A stretch of 64,000 bases of DNA from Combretum micranthum (GCA_024138025.1 JAMXBD010002505.1:1-64000); one strand, 5' to 3'. Shown: positions 11,567 to 23,700, numbered from the stretch's first letter. Program-made: numbers and translations. The notes: generated by a model from the sequence alone, not told the origin.

Positions 11567-12547
11567 ATGAAAATATCAATATCACCTCTAACTCTACTGG
11601 GTTATGTTGAAGATGATATTGATTATCAATTTAGAACACAAGAAATTTGGCAAAATTTTGAACAAGGAAGGATTGAAATTCCCGAAACCATTGAAGTGAT
11701 TAATTTGGGAACAAGTGAAAACCCTAGGAATCTGAGGATAGGGGGAAAATTGCCTGAGAGCACGGCACAAGATTTAACCAAGTTACTAGCCGAATACTTG
11801 GATGTTTTTGCATGGTCGTATAGCGATATGCCTGGTTTAGACCCATCCATTGTGGTTCACAAATTGCCAACAAAGGAGGATTTTAAACCTATAAAGCAAA
11901 AATTAAGGCGATTTAGGCCGGATTTACTCCTCCAAATCAAGGATGAAGTAAAAAAGTTGCTTGAAGTAGGATTCATTGAGGTTTCTGATTATTCGGATTG
12001 GGTATCAAATATAGTGCCAGTACTTAAGAAAAACGGGAAAGAGAATCTGTGTGGATTTCAGAGATCTAAACAAAGCAACCCCGAAAGATAATTTCCCGTT
12101 GCCTCACATCGATGTTTTAGTAGACAATACCGCTGGAAATCATCTATTTTCATTCATGGATGGATTTTCAGGGTATAATCAGATATTAATGGCCGAAGAA
12201 GATAAGGTCAAAACCACATTGTTACAGCCTGGGGAACTTTTGTTACAAGGTCATGCCTTTGGTCTCAAGAATGCCGGGGCAACTTATCAACGAGCAATGC
12301 TTGCTATACTTCATGATATGATGCACAAAGAGGTGGAAGTATATGTAGATGATATGATCGCCAAGACAAAGGAAGGAGATGATCATGTAGTGGTGTTAAG
12401 GAAGCTTTTTGAAAGATTAAGGAAGTTTCAGTTGAAATTGAATCCAGAAAAATGCACTTTCGGAGTGACATCTGGAAAATTATTAGGATTCATGGTTAGC
12501 CAAAAGGGATAGAAATCGATCCTGATAAAGTCAAGGCGATTCAGGAT
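11567..12547 (+). pseudogene. pol: Reverse transcriptase of the Tat-like element, frameshifted
   Basis: Copies element RNA into DNA. The N-terminal part (11600-12045) contains VFAWSYSDMPGLDP and the fingers segment with KLRRFRPD and VLKKNGK. A shift near 12045 leads to FRDLNKATPKDNFPLPHID, then FMDGFSGYNQI (near 12153) and the catalytic YVDDM at 12342-12356. A stop after SQKG (near 12510) is caused by another shift of one base. All main RT blocks are present in the right order, so the break pattern is small indels, not large deletion. Confidence 0.92.
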
Positions 12548-13120
12548 TTGCCTCCACCAAAAACATTAAAGGAAATCAGAGGCCTCTTGGGAAGATTGAA
12601 TTACATTGCTCGATTCATATCACAGTTGACTGATAAGTGCCAACCGCTGTTTAAACTGCTGAAGAAGAATGCCCTAATTGAATGGAATGACGAATGTGAA
12701 AAAGCCTTTAATCGGATAAAGCAATATCTGACGAATCCACCAGTACTGGTTACTCCAAAAGGGGAAACCGTTGTTCTTGTACTTGACAATTCTTCCTGAA
12801 TCCATGGGTGTGTGCTCGGGCAAAAAGATGAGGAAGGAAAAGAAAGAGCTGTTTACTACTTAAGCAAGAAATTCTCAAATGGAGAACAAAAGTATTCAGA
12901 GATAGAAAAAACCTGCTGTGCATTAGTATGGGTTATGCACAGCTTAGGCAGTATACGCTCTTCTACTCGATCGAGTTGATTACGAAGCATGATCCATTGC
13001 GATACTTAGCACGCAAACCGGCTTTGGTGGTCGAATCTCGAAATGGCAGATGCTGCTTTCTGAATTTGATATCATTTATGTAAATCAAAGTTCAGTCAAA
13101 GGACAAGTTTTAGCTGATCA
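12548..13120 (+). pseudogene. pol: RT connection and first RNase H of the Tat-like element
   Basis: Follows RT directly. It has the post-RT segment (LKEIRGLLGRLNYIARFI near 12560), a stop at 12796 after DNSS, then RNase H-like blocks GCVLGQKDEEG, AVYYLSKKF and YSEIEKTCCAL (12805-12930). Two further shifts break the segment ending in LLSEFDI (13050-13076). RNase H would remove the RNA strand after first-strand synthesis. In Tat elements this domain is usually degenerate and supplemented by a second RNase H. Confidence 0.85.
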
Positions 13121-13195
13121 ACTCGCAGAAAGCCCAGTTGATGATGAAGAATTAAAGGAACAAGATCAGTTTCCAGATGAAGGCATCAGAATAAC

Positions 13196-13610
13196 AGAAA
13201 CAGAAGTCGAAAGCAACAGTTGGAAGTTGTATTTCGATGGAGCAGCCAACGTATAGGGTGTGGAATAGGGGCAGTCCTTATCTCACCAAAAGAAGAACAG
13301 TTCCCGGCATCAGCCAGATTAATGTTTCCTTACACAAATAATGTAGCGGAATACGAGGCATGCATCATGGGATTAGAAATGGCAATTCAAATGAATATCG
13401 AGGAGCTCGAAGTGTTTGGAGATTCATCACTTATCATTTTCCAAACTCGAGGCGAGTTCAAAACTAAGGATCCCAAGTTGATTCCTTATCATAATCACTT
13501 GGCTGAGTTAGCAGGAAATTCAAAGAAATTTCCTTCACTTATGTGCCGAGAACTCAGAATCAATTTGCTGATGCATTGGCTACTCTGGCCTCTTTGATCC
13601 AATTCACTGA
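13196..13610 (+). pseudogene. pol: Second (archaeal-type) RNase H of the Tat-like element
   Basis: WKLYFDGAAN near 13220 is the start of the additional RNase H that marks the Ogre/Tat lineage. It shifts frame at about 13250 into GCGIGAVLISP, then has NNVAEYEACIMGLEMA (about 13338-13385), VFGDSSLII (about 13410) and, after one more shift, the C-terminal QFADALATLASL (about 13561-13596). The visible acidic residues (D of YFDG, E of AEYEA, D of GDSSLI, D of ADALA) match the four-residue catalytic set of the family. Its position between RNase H and integrase is the key lineage marker. Confidence 0.9.
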
Positions 13611-14929
13611 AGGAGTAAGAATACAACCTTTGCAAGTCCGAATAAGAAGTGAACCCGCATTCTGTGCTGTGATTGAATCAAATGAACCATGGTTTCAAGA
13701 TATCAAAATTTTCTTGCAAACAGGTAGCTATCCTGAGTGTGCTACAAAAAAGGATCAGAAATCATTGAGGCGTCTGGCAAGTCATTTCTTGTTAAGTGGA
13801 GATACCTTATACAGAAGGTCATTCGATACAACCTGTTGAGATGTGTAGATGAAAAAGAAGCTCAAAAATTAATGGAAGAAGTTCATGAGGGAGTATGTGG
13901 ACCTCATATGAACGGATATATGCTAGCTAAAAAGATTATGAGGCTAGGATATTTCTGGTTAACCATGGAATCAGACTGTATCAAACATGTGAGATCTTGT
14001 CATTATGTCAAATTTACGCAAACAAGATAAATGCTCCTCCGAAGGAATTACAGTCAATGTCAACACCATGGCCGTTCTCAATGTGGGGAATAGATGTAAT
14101 TGGGCCAATTCGCCAAAAGCTTCAAATGGTCATCGATTCATACTAGTTGCAATCGATTACTTCACCAAGTGGGTTGAAGCTGCTTCATACGCCAGTGTGA
14201 CAAAAGCCGTTGTGGTGCGATTCATCAAAAGAGATATCATTGCTCGATATGGAACTCCAGAAAGTATCATTACCGATAATGGTACAAATCTGAACAACAA
14301 TGCAATGACTGATTTATGTCAGCAATTCAAGATTAAACACCGGAATTCCACTCCATATCGCCCACAGATGAATGGAGCAGTAGAAGCCGCCAACAAAAAC
14401 ATCAAGAGAATCATTGAGAAGATGACGATTGCATACAAGATTGGCATGAAATGCTCCCATTAGCATTAATGGCGTATCGAACCTCTGTAAGAGTGTCAAC
14501 TGGGGCAACGCCCTATTCCCTGGTATATGGAACTGAAGCGTTTTACCAGTAGAAGTTGAGATTCCTTCGCTCCGAGTATTGGCTGAAACAGAGCTCGAAG
14601 AAGCTGAATGGGTTAGACAAAGGTTGAACAGTTAAATCTTTTAGATGAAAAAAGATTGACTGCCATGTGTCATGGGCAATTATATCAACAAAGGATGGCT
14701 AGAGCATTTAAAAGAAGTTAAGCCAAGAAATTTCCAAGAAGGTGATTTGGTTCTGAGAAAAATGCTGCCAAATGTGCAAGATTCCAGAGGAAAGTTCACA
14801 CCAAATTATGAAGGACCATATATAGTGAAGAAGGTCTTATCGGGAGGAGCATTAATCCTTTCCCAAATGGATGGACCCGATTTAAAGGATCCTGTGAACT
14901 CAGATGCTGTAAAGTTGTATTATCCTTGA
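13611..14929 (+). pseudogene. pol: Integrase of the Tat-like element, frameshifted
   Basis: Inserts element DNA in the genome. The zinc-binding domain (about 13880-14030) shows H...H then C...C with HEGVCGPHMNGY and RSCHY; its last Cys lies beyond a one-base shift. The catalytic core begins near 14090: first Asp in VAIDYFTKWVE, second Asp in ITDNGTN, Glu in MNGAVEAANKN, with 35 residues between the second Asp and Glu (a DD35E arrangement). Shifts near 14450, 14540 and 14640 follow. The C-terminal part (14672-14929) has FQEGDLVLRKMLP and KFTPNYEGPYIVKKVL and a normal stop at 14929. Apart from the shifts, no block is missing. Confidence 0.92.
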
Positions 14930-15536
14930 TCAATAAAATTTGTCATTTCAAGTGATCAATTGATTTTATTTTAATTAATTATAAGCAAAGTTGATATTCC
15001 TGAAATTCTCTGAAGTCGAATCAAAGCCTGAAATTCTTTGAAGTCAAATCAAAGCCTAACCCACAAAATTTTCAAATAAATTTACACCAAACACCATTTG
15101 AATCATCAGACAAAGAAGTTTGAGCATCTTATAATACTGACTGAATGCATTTATACAGTTTGGTTTATTGATTGTTCTTATTTTTAAAAGAAAATATTAC
15201 TGCAAGAATAACTAATTTCGATAGAAAATTGAAGCATGTTGAAAAAAAAAAAAAGGAAAAAGGAAAAGAAGAAAGAAAAAGGAAAAGAAAAAGAGAAAGA
15301 AACCTCCAGTGGATTAAAAAATCACAAATACCCCTCAGTCTAGATAGATAGTCTAGTACTACCTAGACTCAAATCCATCCTTTCGAGATGGTGACAAAAT
15401 TCAGAAACCCATCAATTGAAGATGGTGATCAAGACAAAATTCAGAAATTCATTCGCTTAAGATGGTGATCAAGACAGAGTTCAGAAATTTATGATCAAGA
15501 CAGAAGTTAGAAATCCATCCATTCCAGATGGAAACC
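14930..15536 (+). other. 3' untranslated region of the Tat-like element, proximal part
   Basis: No gene. Holds short imperfect repeats: a CTGAAATTCTTTGAAGTC-type pair near 15000-15050, a purine-rich tract at 15240-15305, and three spaced copies of a GATGGTGATCAAGAC-type segment between 15388 and 15500. It leads into the large tandem array. Confidence 0.6.
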
Positions 15537-15974
15537 AAAGCCCATTGGTCCGGCAAATGACCAAACCAAAGCCCATTGGTCCGGCAAATGACCAAAGCCC
15601 ATTAGTCCGGCAAATGACCAAAGCCCATTAGTCCGGCAAATGACCAAACCAAAGCTCATTGGTCCGGCAAATGACCAAACCAAAGCCCATTGGTCCGGCA
15701 AATGACCAAACCAAAGCCCATTGGTCCGGCAAATGACCAAACCAAAGCCCATTGGTCCGGCAAATGACCAAAGCCCATTGGTCCGGCAAATGACCAAACC
15801 AAAGCCCATTGGTCCGGCAAATGACCAAAGCCCATTGGTCCGACAAATGACCAAAGCCCATTGGTCCGGCAAATGACCAAACCAAAGCCCATCGGTCCGG
15901 CAGATGACCAAACCAAAGCCCATTGGTCCGACAAATGACCAAATTAAAAGTCTAGGTCCGACAGTTGACCTAGC
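15537..15974 (+). repeat. Tandem array of 31/26-bp units in the 3' UTR
   Basis: Fourteen head-to-tail copies (15537-15945) of a unit built on AAAGCCCATTGGTCCGGCAA followed by ATGACC. Eight or nine copies end in an extra AAACC (31 bp), the rest lack it (26 bp), and a fifteenth, degraded unit runs to about 15974. Copies are nearly identical, so expansion is recent. Long open frames on the - strand here are by-products of the repeat. Such arrays between pol and the 3' LTR are known in Tat/Ogre elements. Confidence 0.95.
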
Positions 15975-16093
15975 AAATCTCTAAGTCTAAACTCGACAGA
16001 TAGTTTAGCACAAGATTTTGGAAGGAGAAGCTAAGCAAAAATTTGTTTTTCTTTTTTGTCTTTGTGGCAAAAGTTTTGTTCAAACTTTACCAC

Positions 16094-16102
16094 AAAGAGG
16101 GG
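16094..16102 (+). other. Polypurine tract of the Tat-like element
   Basis: AAAGAGGGG ends 4 nt before the TG of the 3' LTR. This is the expected place and composition for the primer of plus-strand DNA synthesis. Confidence 0.85.
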
Positions 16103-16679
16103 CAGCTGTAGACACCCAATTTTTGCCCAATTAATTAAGGCTTAAAATTTAATTAAATTCATTTTTCCAAAAGCCTTAAGTATTGATGAAATTGGCTAAG
16201 TGATCAAGGCACAGGCCAAATGGCCTGTTGGTTAAACACATTGACCAAAACACACATTCAAGCTCAAGGACACAGGTTCAAACCCTAGCAAAGGCAGATT
16301 TTGCATTTTTATCATTTTTGTCTTTTCATTTTCCTCAAATGTGACTTTTGCCTTACTTTGCATCAGTTTTTAACTGACAAAACATCATTGATTGTCAAAA
16401 TTGATGATGGAATTGCAAAGTGGTTATGGAATATGAAAGATTAGTGCAAAAACAACCCAAAAGTTACAAAATTCAATGTATAAAGCATTCAATTGTACAT
16501 GAATAGGGAGTTACAAAAATTGATTGGATGAATCTGGCATGGAATATGAAAACAATCATCAATTCATCAGTTTCAAACAATTTAATCATGGATTTTCGAA
16601 TTAAATTCGTAAAAAAATCAAGGGGCAAAAATCAATTCATTTTTGAAACTGTTCGAAACTGAAAATTGAGCTTGCAACC

Positions 16680-16689
16680 TATAAATAGG
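16680..16689 (+). promoter_or_regulatory. TATA box in the 3' LTR
   Basis: TATAAATAGG, the copy of the box at 4386-4395. From here it could drive read-out transcription into element L and solo LTR B. Confidence 0.65.
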
Positions 16690-17173
16690 AGGTCCTAGGA
16701 GCAAAAGGCACAAGTCAATTTCAAGAAAACACATACATAGCAAAGCCAATTCGAAATTCTTGAATTTAGGGTATAGAATTCGAATTTTTCAATTCGAATT
16801 GATTGGATCAGATTTAATCCAAATTGAGTGTTGTAACAATGTTAGAAACTTGATTGGGATGATTTAGTGTGCTTAGATTTGTTCGAATTGATCGGATTTA
16901 TCTCTGAAAATTTTTTTTAATTTTGTTCATTAACGCCGCGTACAACCACGCCGGAGCTGCCCCTTGCCGCCATTCTGAGTGAACGCACCACACCAAAGGA
17001 CGCGTCGTCGCAGTAGGAGTCAGGCCGACAAGCTCCAGCCGCCGAGGACCACCGGAGCCGCCGGAATCCGCCTCGAAAAGTCGCGTCATCGTCTTCTTCA
17101 CCCGTCAGAGCTCTGAGATCCGACCCGAAGATCCGAATCCAACCCGGTCGGTCATCGATCAACGGTCAACTCT

Positions 17174-17433
17174 GATCAAACGGTCCAGATTTCATCAGGC
17201 AGATCAGACGGTCCAGATTTGATCAAGCAGATCAACGGCCCAGATTTCATCAGCAGATCAGACGGCCCAGATTTCATCAAGCGATCAGACGGTCCAGATT
17301 TAATCAAGCGATCAAACGGCCCAGATTTCATCAAGCGATCAGACGGCTCAGATCGAGTCAACAAGATCAGACGATCCAGATCGGTCAGCGAGATCGACGC
17401 TCCAGATCTCGTCCGCTTCATCCGACGGTCCAA
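17174..17433 (+). repeat. Degenerate 27-bp tandem repeats in the 3' LTR
   Basis: About nine units, one fewer than in the 5' LTR. The missing unit corresponds to the one with ATTCAATGA near 5000. Confidence 0.8.
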
Positions 17434-18596
17434 GTTAATCCGTATTATTTTATTAATAGTTTATTATATAATTAATTTCAGAAAATAATAAAAAATAGTA
17501 AAAAATTTTAAAAAATTCATAAAAATTCATAAAAAAATTCAGAAAAATACAGAAAAATCCAGGAGGAAAATCAAAATATTTATTTTTTATATAAATTTAT
17601 TTTTTTTGATATTTTTAATATTTTAAAATATTTTTAATGTGTTTTTACATAAATTGCTTTAGAAAATGCATATTTAATGCATGAAAAATGATTTTAATAT
17701 TTTTTAATATATTCTGAATATATTGTGAATTTATGTGATGATTTTTTTTCAAAAAAAAATAAAAAATAAAAAAATGTAAAAAAATAAATAAAAATAATAA
17801 AATTGGATTTTCCAAAGAACAAAATTTCTAAAAAAATATATATATGATTTTTAGGCTTAGAAAAATTGTATTTTCATAAAATAAAAATCAATTGATTAGA
17901 TCATAGGATCATCAAAATGATTTCACATGAAAATTCAAAATTTAATGAACTTAAAATGAAAAGAGTTCAAAAAATTAAAATTGATCAACAAATTAAAATT
18001 TTTTAGTAAAGAACTACGTTTTGTCTGATCTCGATTAGCGAGTACGTAGGCACCTGCAGGGCGACATAAAAAAATAAAAAAAAAGTTTTGTTTTCTTTAT
18101 AAATATAAGTTTTTTTTTTTTAAAAAAAGAGAAATATGTTTGTTGTCATTCATGTTCTAAAAAATAATAAAAATAAAAATGAAGAAAAGCACATAAAAAT
18201 AAAAATAAATGATTTGACTTGTAAATATTTGTTATGTAATATATTATTTGATTTTTTTGTTGAGCATGAAAAGGATAGATCATAAGTTTAAAATTCCAAA
18301 AGTGGTAATCGATTTGGTTTTAATAGGTTAGCCCCCGAATCCATGATATCTGGTTTAAAAGTTGATTTTTTTTTAAAATCAAATTTTCGCAGAACTAGTA
18401 GCTAAGTTAGGATCAACCGACCCATTGATCCTAGCTTTTATTTTTTCCGATTTATATCGGGGTGGCGACTCTAAATTTTTTTAAAAATTTCTTTTAACCC
18501 CTAGTCGAGGATTCATGTTAAATGGGTTCGGGTTTAATGTGAATCGGGTTAGGAGAAATGAACCAGATCAGAATAGTGGAAAATTCAGGCTCGACA

Positions 18597-18601
18597 CTCA
18601 T
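18597..18601. repeat. Target site duplication, right, of the Tat-like element
   Basis: CTCAT, identical to 3818-3822. Confidence 0.95.
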
Positions 18602-19391
18602 TTCTTTAGTTGTTGAATTTGTTGTTAGAGTTCTTGTGACAAAAAAAAAAAAAAAGAAAATTCATGTTAAAAAAGTCAGAAAAGAATGGTAAAAGAGGAG
18701 GGGGAGGAAGGAAAATCAAGTAAAAAAAAGGTGAAATTGAGAAATTCATCTTTGTTTTTTTTTTTTTTTTTTTTTGGTTTAGTGAAATTTAGATCCTATA
18801 TTTTATAATCAAGGATTAAGGTGTTGTGAAGAACAATGCAGGAAGGAGAATTCAAGAGTTGCGATCCAAGTTTGATACAAAACCATAAGACGAAGGATCG
18901 AGAGGTAAGATGGTAAGTGTATTTGAGTTTATATGAAATACGAGCGTTGAGTGTTATATTTTTGTGAGAGATACATGTAAGGGAGTGAAGTGAAGTTTTC
19001 TTTCCATTTCTATTATTTGTTCGGAAATTTTAACATTACAGGATGTCTAGCCTTACTAAGGAAGGAAGGAGATGAAAGTAATTATGTATAGAAGTATATG
19101 GCTAGAATGTTTGAAATGTTATAGGGATTAACCATGTGAATAGATCACATTGAATAGAAGAAATCAAGAGAAGAGCTATTTTGATTATGAATAGGAAGTT
19201 AGGAAGCCTGCTAGGTTCAGAGGTAAGATAAACTCAAAAGCTAGCACAGTAGTGAAGGTAAGAAGTTAACATCAATTTGAATTCTGTAAAATTTTAAATT
19301 CCTCCTTTTTAGGGCAAGAATAATCCAGAGCTTATTGGAATGGAACGCAAGATGAATTGATTTTTACATGTCATAGTTACTCTAAGGAAAA
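18602..19391 (+). mobile_element. Leader and decayed gag N-terminus of element L
   Basis: Continues element L after the Tat-like insertion. It holds an A-run near 18640-18655, a run of about 21 T at 18755-18775, and purine-rich sequence. No frame can be followed with confidence until the gag motif at 19392. Confidence 0.5.
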
Positions 19392-20090
19392 GAAGTTACA
19401 TTGGCTATGGTAGAATTTTGTGGATATGCCAGCATATGGTGGAATCAGTTTACAATTAATAGAAGAAGAAATCTAGAGGATCCAGTTAGCACTTGGCGAG
19501 AATTAAAGCAGATATGAGGAAGAGGTTTGTACCTTCACATTATTCTAGAGGATTGTATCGACAATTGCAAGAACCTTCACAAGGAATTATGAGTGTTGAA
19601 GAGTACTACATGAATGGTTTAAATAGAAATATTGCAAACAAGGTTGAATTGCAGCACTATATGGAATTGGATGAAATGTATCAGATGGCCTTGAAAGTTA
19701 AAAGCCAACTCAAGAGGAAGGAGAAATACAATTTTGTAGGATCTTCTTCTACTCCATAGAAGAAGAAATGGAAGAAGGAAGATAAGGATTACAAGAAAAG
19801 AAAAGCAGTCTATAGCTATGCCTAAGGATGAAACATCGAATAAATTCAAGGTAAACCTGAATCTCAATTTGGTTTAAGTAAAATTCACTGTTTTTAAGTA
19901 CAATTGTGTTGGTCATATAGTTCCAATGTCTAACAAGAAAGCCATGATTGCTTTAGGAAATGATGAGTATAAGATAGCTAGTGAAAGTGAAGGAGATGAT
20001 GATGAGGTGCCTAAATTAGAAGATGCTACTGATACTGAAGAGGTAGTGCTTCCAACCTATCTTTGGTTATCAGACATACTTTAAATACAC
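19392..20090 (+). pseudogene. gag: gag of Ty3/gypsy element L, decayed
   Basis: The capsid region can be read from EVTLAMVEFCGYASIWWNQF (19392 on), the usual WW-containing capsid segment of chromovirus-like gags, followed by DPVSTWRELKQI. A one-base shift near 19510 leads to MRKRFVPSHYSRGLYRQLQ and NKVELQHYMELDEMYQMALK, ending at 19759. The segment between QGIMSVEEYY and LNRNIANK is shorter than I expect, which suggests an internal deletion. A zinc-knuckle remnant follows at about 19890-19950 (FKYNCVGHIVPMSNKK) with its first Cys lost, then an acidic stretch (SESEGDDDE, about 19980-20010). Clearly non-functional. Confidence 0.8.
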
Positions 20091-20142
20091 AGTAGGTAGA
20101 TGAGGGAGATCTTAAGCAGCAAGGAAAACATTTTCCATACAC

Positions 20143-20560
20143 AAGTTATGGTGAAAGACAAGGCTTGCAGTTTAATCATTGATGGTGGTAGTTATGCCAA
20201 CGTGGTGAGTGCTAATCTAGTGAATTACTTAAACTGCCTATATTGAAACATCCTAAGCCTTACAAGTTGCAGTGGTTAAATGACTTAGAGAAGTGAAAGT
20301 GAATAAATATGTGAGTTTGGTGATTATCTTGGAAACTATAAGGATGAAGTACTATGTGATATGGTGCCTGTGAATGTCTGACATATATTATTTGGTAGAC
20401 CAGGGCAATTTGACAAGAATGTTACTCATGAAGGGCATTCAAATCATTTCATAATGAGACAAAATGAGAAGACATTTTATTTAAAGCCTTCAATACCCCA
20501 TCAAGTTCAGGAAGATCAAAAGAAATTGAAACAGGAAGATGACATGTTGAGATCTGATTA
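20143..20560 (+). pseudogene. pro: Protease region of element L, decayed
   Basis: VKDKACSLIIDGGSYANVVS (about 20150-20208) carries the aspartic protease motif in the form DGGS, found in some plant Ty3/gypsy elements. The frame then shifts several times; LFGRP-Q-FDKNVTHEG (about 20388-20438) and a tail with QVQEDQKKLK follow. Solo LTR B interrupts the linker to RT 150 bp downstream. Confidence 0.75.
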
Positions 20561-20707
20561 ACAAAAGAGATATAACACAAGAGCTAGTGAGGATGATACA
20601 CGAATCACATAGAGGAAAAACAAAGTAGCTAATGAGAAAAAAGGAGAGAGTAAGAACAAGAAACAATTGAATTGTTTTGCCACTAAAAGTGAGATTAGGA
20701 GTGCTAT

Positions 20708-23700
20708 TGTCACACCCCATAGGGGTATCCTAAATGTAACAGTCCGCCACATATTATGTAAGACTCTCGAATTACTATCCGAGCCCTTCGGGAGTCTTGT
20801 ATAGATGTAAAACATCCCTTTACGACAATATAATACTCTATTCAATGGATTTAAGAGGTTTAATGTGGCATTCGATAGCCATAGATCATAAACCAAAACA
20901 TATACATAAAGTTACAAAGTCTAAGGGCCATTCCCCCGTAAACGAATATTAGGGTCCATTACAGTCATCTAGAGTCTTTTGGTTTCCAGAGGAAGTCTAA
21001 ATAAAACCGAAATAAACTTCTAAAGGAAACTCCTAGCTCCGGTACCTGAGCTAACCTGACTTGGCCTAAGCCAATTGAACTCGTGCTGCAACAAGTAAAA
21101 ACTATACGGGCGTAAGCTAACTAGCATAGTGAGTGAAAACTTCCATATCGTAATTAAGACATAACATTCAAGCAAGTGATTATTCAGTCAAGTGAAATGC
21201 ATCAATCATATGAATTTAACAAACATATGACCAGCCGGAAATCATATGTGGATGGACTTGCGTCCTCCATCCCGGGTTAGCAGATTAACGAATCCTGCGG
21301 TATGACGCCGTTTAAGCTCATGGTCAACTAAACAATAATTCGTTTTATGGATCACGATTAACCAACATGTTCGTTTTATGGATCATGATTAACCAACATA
21401 TTCATTTTATGGATCACGATTAACCAACATATTCGTTTTATGGATCACGAAACACCAACAAATGCTAATGCTCCATCCCCATCGTGATATGAATGAGTTC
21501 AAATTAATATTGAATGTCTAATAATCGATTAATCCAATTCTTTTAGGTGGCCAAGCAATATTCGCAGACAATCCATTCTAGCTCTTCTCTATTCAAGCAA
21601 TGAATTATCACCAGGCTTCGATATTCTTTAAGTTTAACTTCACATATCAACAGCAGACAATTATAATTCCCAACTAACCACATCATGCATAATCATTCTT
21701 TTTGTCATTGCTTAGCAACTAGTGCGATTATCATTACAATCACAAGCAATAATTGAAATTGGAAGTGATACTCCATCGGCTATGGTACGCCGGTCTCTTA
21801 GTAATAGTAGTCAGGTGGTAGGGTATCGTCGCTCTCGAGATCACCTACTAAATAAGAATAACCTAATGAGAATCTCATCACTTAACTAATTCAAACTATA
21901 CATCTAAGCTAAACAAAATGTGATTCTCGCTATTTGTGGAAGTTCCAACTTAAAACGGTCATAACTTGGTTATTTTAACTCGGAATTTCGCAAATTTTAT
22001 ATCGATTTCCATCTACTTCGAAAGATCTATCTATTTCTATTATTAATTACAAGTTTTGAAACCATTTAGGTCACGGAACAGAGGGATCAGATCTGTTTTG
22101 TAACTTTTCCATTTCCGAAAAATTGTTTTGCACTTAATCAAAATGTTTCTAGTTGATGATTCATGTATAGATAAAATATGAATGAATTCCTAATATGAAC
22201 GACATGTAATGAGTTCAATATATGCATGATCTTGATGATTTTTGATAATGAAACCTTAAGAACTCCTAATTCTTACAAGACTCCAACAATAATCACTTCT
22301 TAAAAATCCACTTTTTCCAATTTTGCATCTCCTTAGTGTTTTGGGGTTTTATTCTTAGAAATTCATTTTTATCTAAGTGAAAATGAGTCTTCATCATCTA
22401 TACTATCCAAGACCTTCATTTCTACATAAAAATTTACATTTTTCACTTTGCAAGTATATTTTTAAATAAGCTATTCACAAAAATCCGAATTTTGGAAAAA
22501 TTCATTTCTTGCATGTTTCCTTTGAGAAAACTTGTTTAATGCATCAAAATTTAAAGCTTTACTATATTTATTACCTAAGAACTTCATTTAACACATAAAA
22601 CATGAAATTTGAGCTTGAATACTAGGTGATTACACATGCATCATCTCAAATTACGAATTTGACAAATTGAACACTAACTCAAAATTTTCCATCTTAATTC
22701 CACTACTTGTTTTACACATTACTCATGCCCAAACTCATTTCAACTTGTAAAAATCATTCCTTAGAGATACCTATTACATATACCTTTCATTTTTAATGTA
22801 AAATATGAGTTTCAAAGTGGTTTCAAGGGTTTTTAAAATAGGTCTTGAAGTCCATCCGAATTTTTCATTACACATTTCTAACAAAAACCTTTTCTTTTCA
22901 AGTTCCTTGTCTTATATTCATAAAGACCTACCATCTAACACATTTATATATGCAAGACTAAGCTTTTATGATCATTAATGCATGAAAACACAAAATACTC
23001 ATATGAACATGAATGTCTAAACACTAGATCTACAACTTATAGTGCATGAAAATGAGTTTAAAGACATGGACATAAATTTTTCATGGAAGATCTCTACTTT
23101 TATATGCATGAACATAATAATACTTCAACAAAAGCATGTTAAACACAAGATCTACTCTTGTAATGGCTTGAGATTCATGTATTAATGTTTTCTCATCCCT
23201 AGCATTTGCTCATTGGGATTTCAAGATGAAAATACACAAGAATACTCTTGCCATTGCAAGATTAAGTAGTAACAAGGCTTAGAATCATCACCTAAATGAA
23301 GATTTGAAGAAGAAAAAAAGAGGAAATGAGCTTGTGTGTGTGAGAGTTTGAGTGTGTGTGTGTGGGGAGGGGGAGGGGGGTTGGGGAGGGGGTGGGGGCT
23401 TGGTCACGACAACAATGAGGAGAAGAAGAGAGGGTTTTGCTTCTTGTAAAATTTTTAAATGAGTAAAAATGAGGAGAGAGAGAGAAATAAGCTTATATAT
23501 TAAAGGAATTAGGGTTTAATTGAAATAAAAGAAGTAAAAATAAAACAAATGGAGGGAAAAGGGGAGGGGTGCGCTGGCCAACAAGGGAGAGTGAGAGAGA
23601 GAGATTTGAATTTTGATATAATTTGTAATTTAAGTAATAAAATGTAATAATTAAGTAGGAAACAAAATTTTCTTGGAAAAGAAATATAATGAGTAGTTGT

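Larger units (their letters stand above)
3823..18596 (+). mobile_element. Ty3/gypsy retrotransposon, Tat/Ogre-like, complete structure with broken frames
   Basis: A 14,774-bp element with two LTRs (2489 and 2490 bp, TG...CA), a PBS, an extra ORF before gag, gag, aspartic protease, reverse transcriptase, RNase H, a second archaeal-type RNase H, integrase, a 3' tandem array, a polypurine tract and a CTCAT target duplication. The order RT, RNase H, second RNase H, integrase together with an upstream ORF1 is typical of the Ogre/Tat lineage. It is inserted in the leader of element L. All proteins are interrupted, mostly by single-base shifts and at least one in-frame stop, so as written it cannot make a full polyprotein. 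Some breaks may be assembly errors (see findings). Confidence 0.95.
16107..18596 (+). repeat. 3' LTR of the Tat-like element
   Basis: Matches the 5' LTR end to end (TGTAGACACC...GGCTCGACA). Differences seen by eye include many one-base indels (for example GCCGCCGTAC at 4641 against GCCGCGTAC at 16933-16941) and some C/T and G/A changes. It contains the TATA box (16680-16689) and about nine 27-bp units (17174-17433). Confidence 0.95.

Noticed and set aside
15507..15942. Three overlapping long open frames on the - strand with repeated GLWFGHLPDQ-like residues
   Set aside because: They are translations of the 31/26-bp tandem array in all frames; no gene.
15537..15974. Looks like a direct-repeat array such as CRISPR
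   Set aside because: Units are contiguous without unique spacers and lie in the 3' UTR of a plant retrotransposon.
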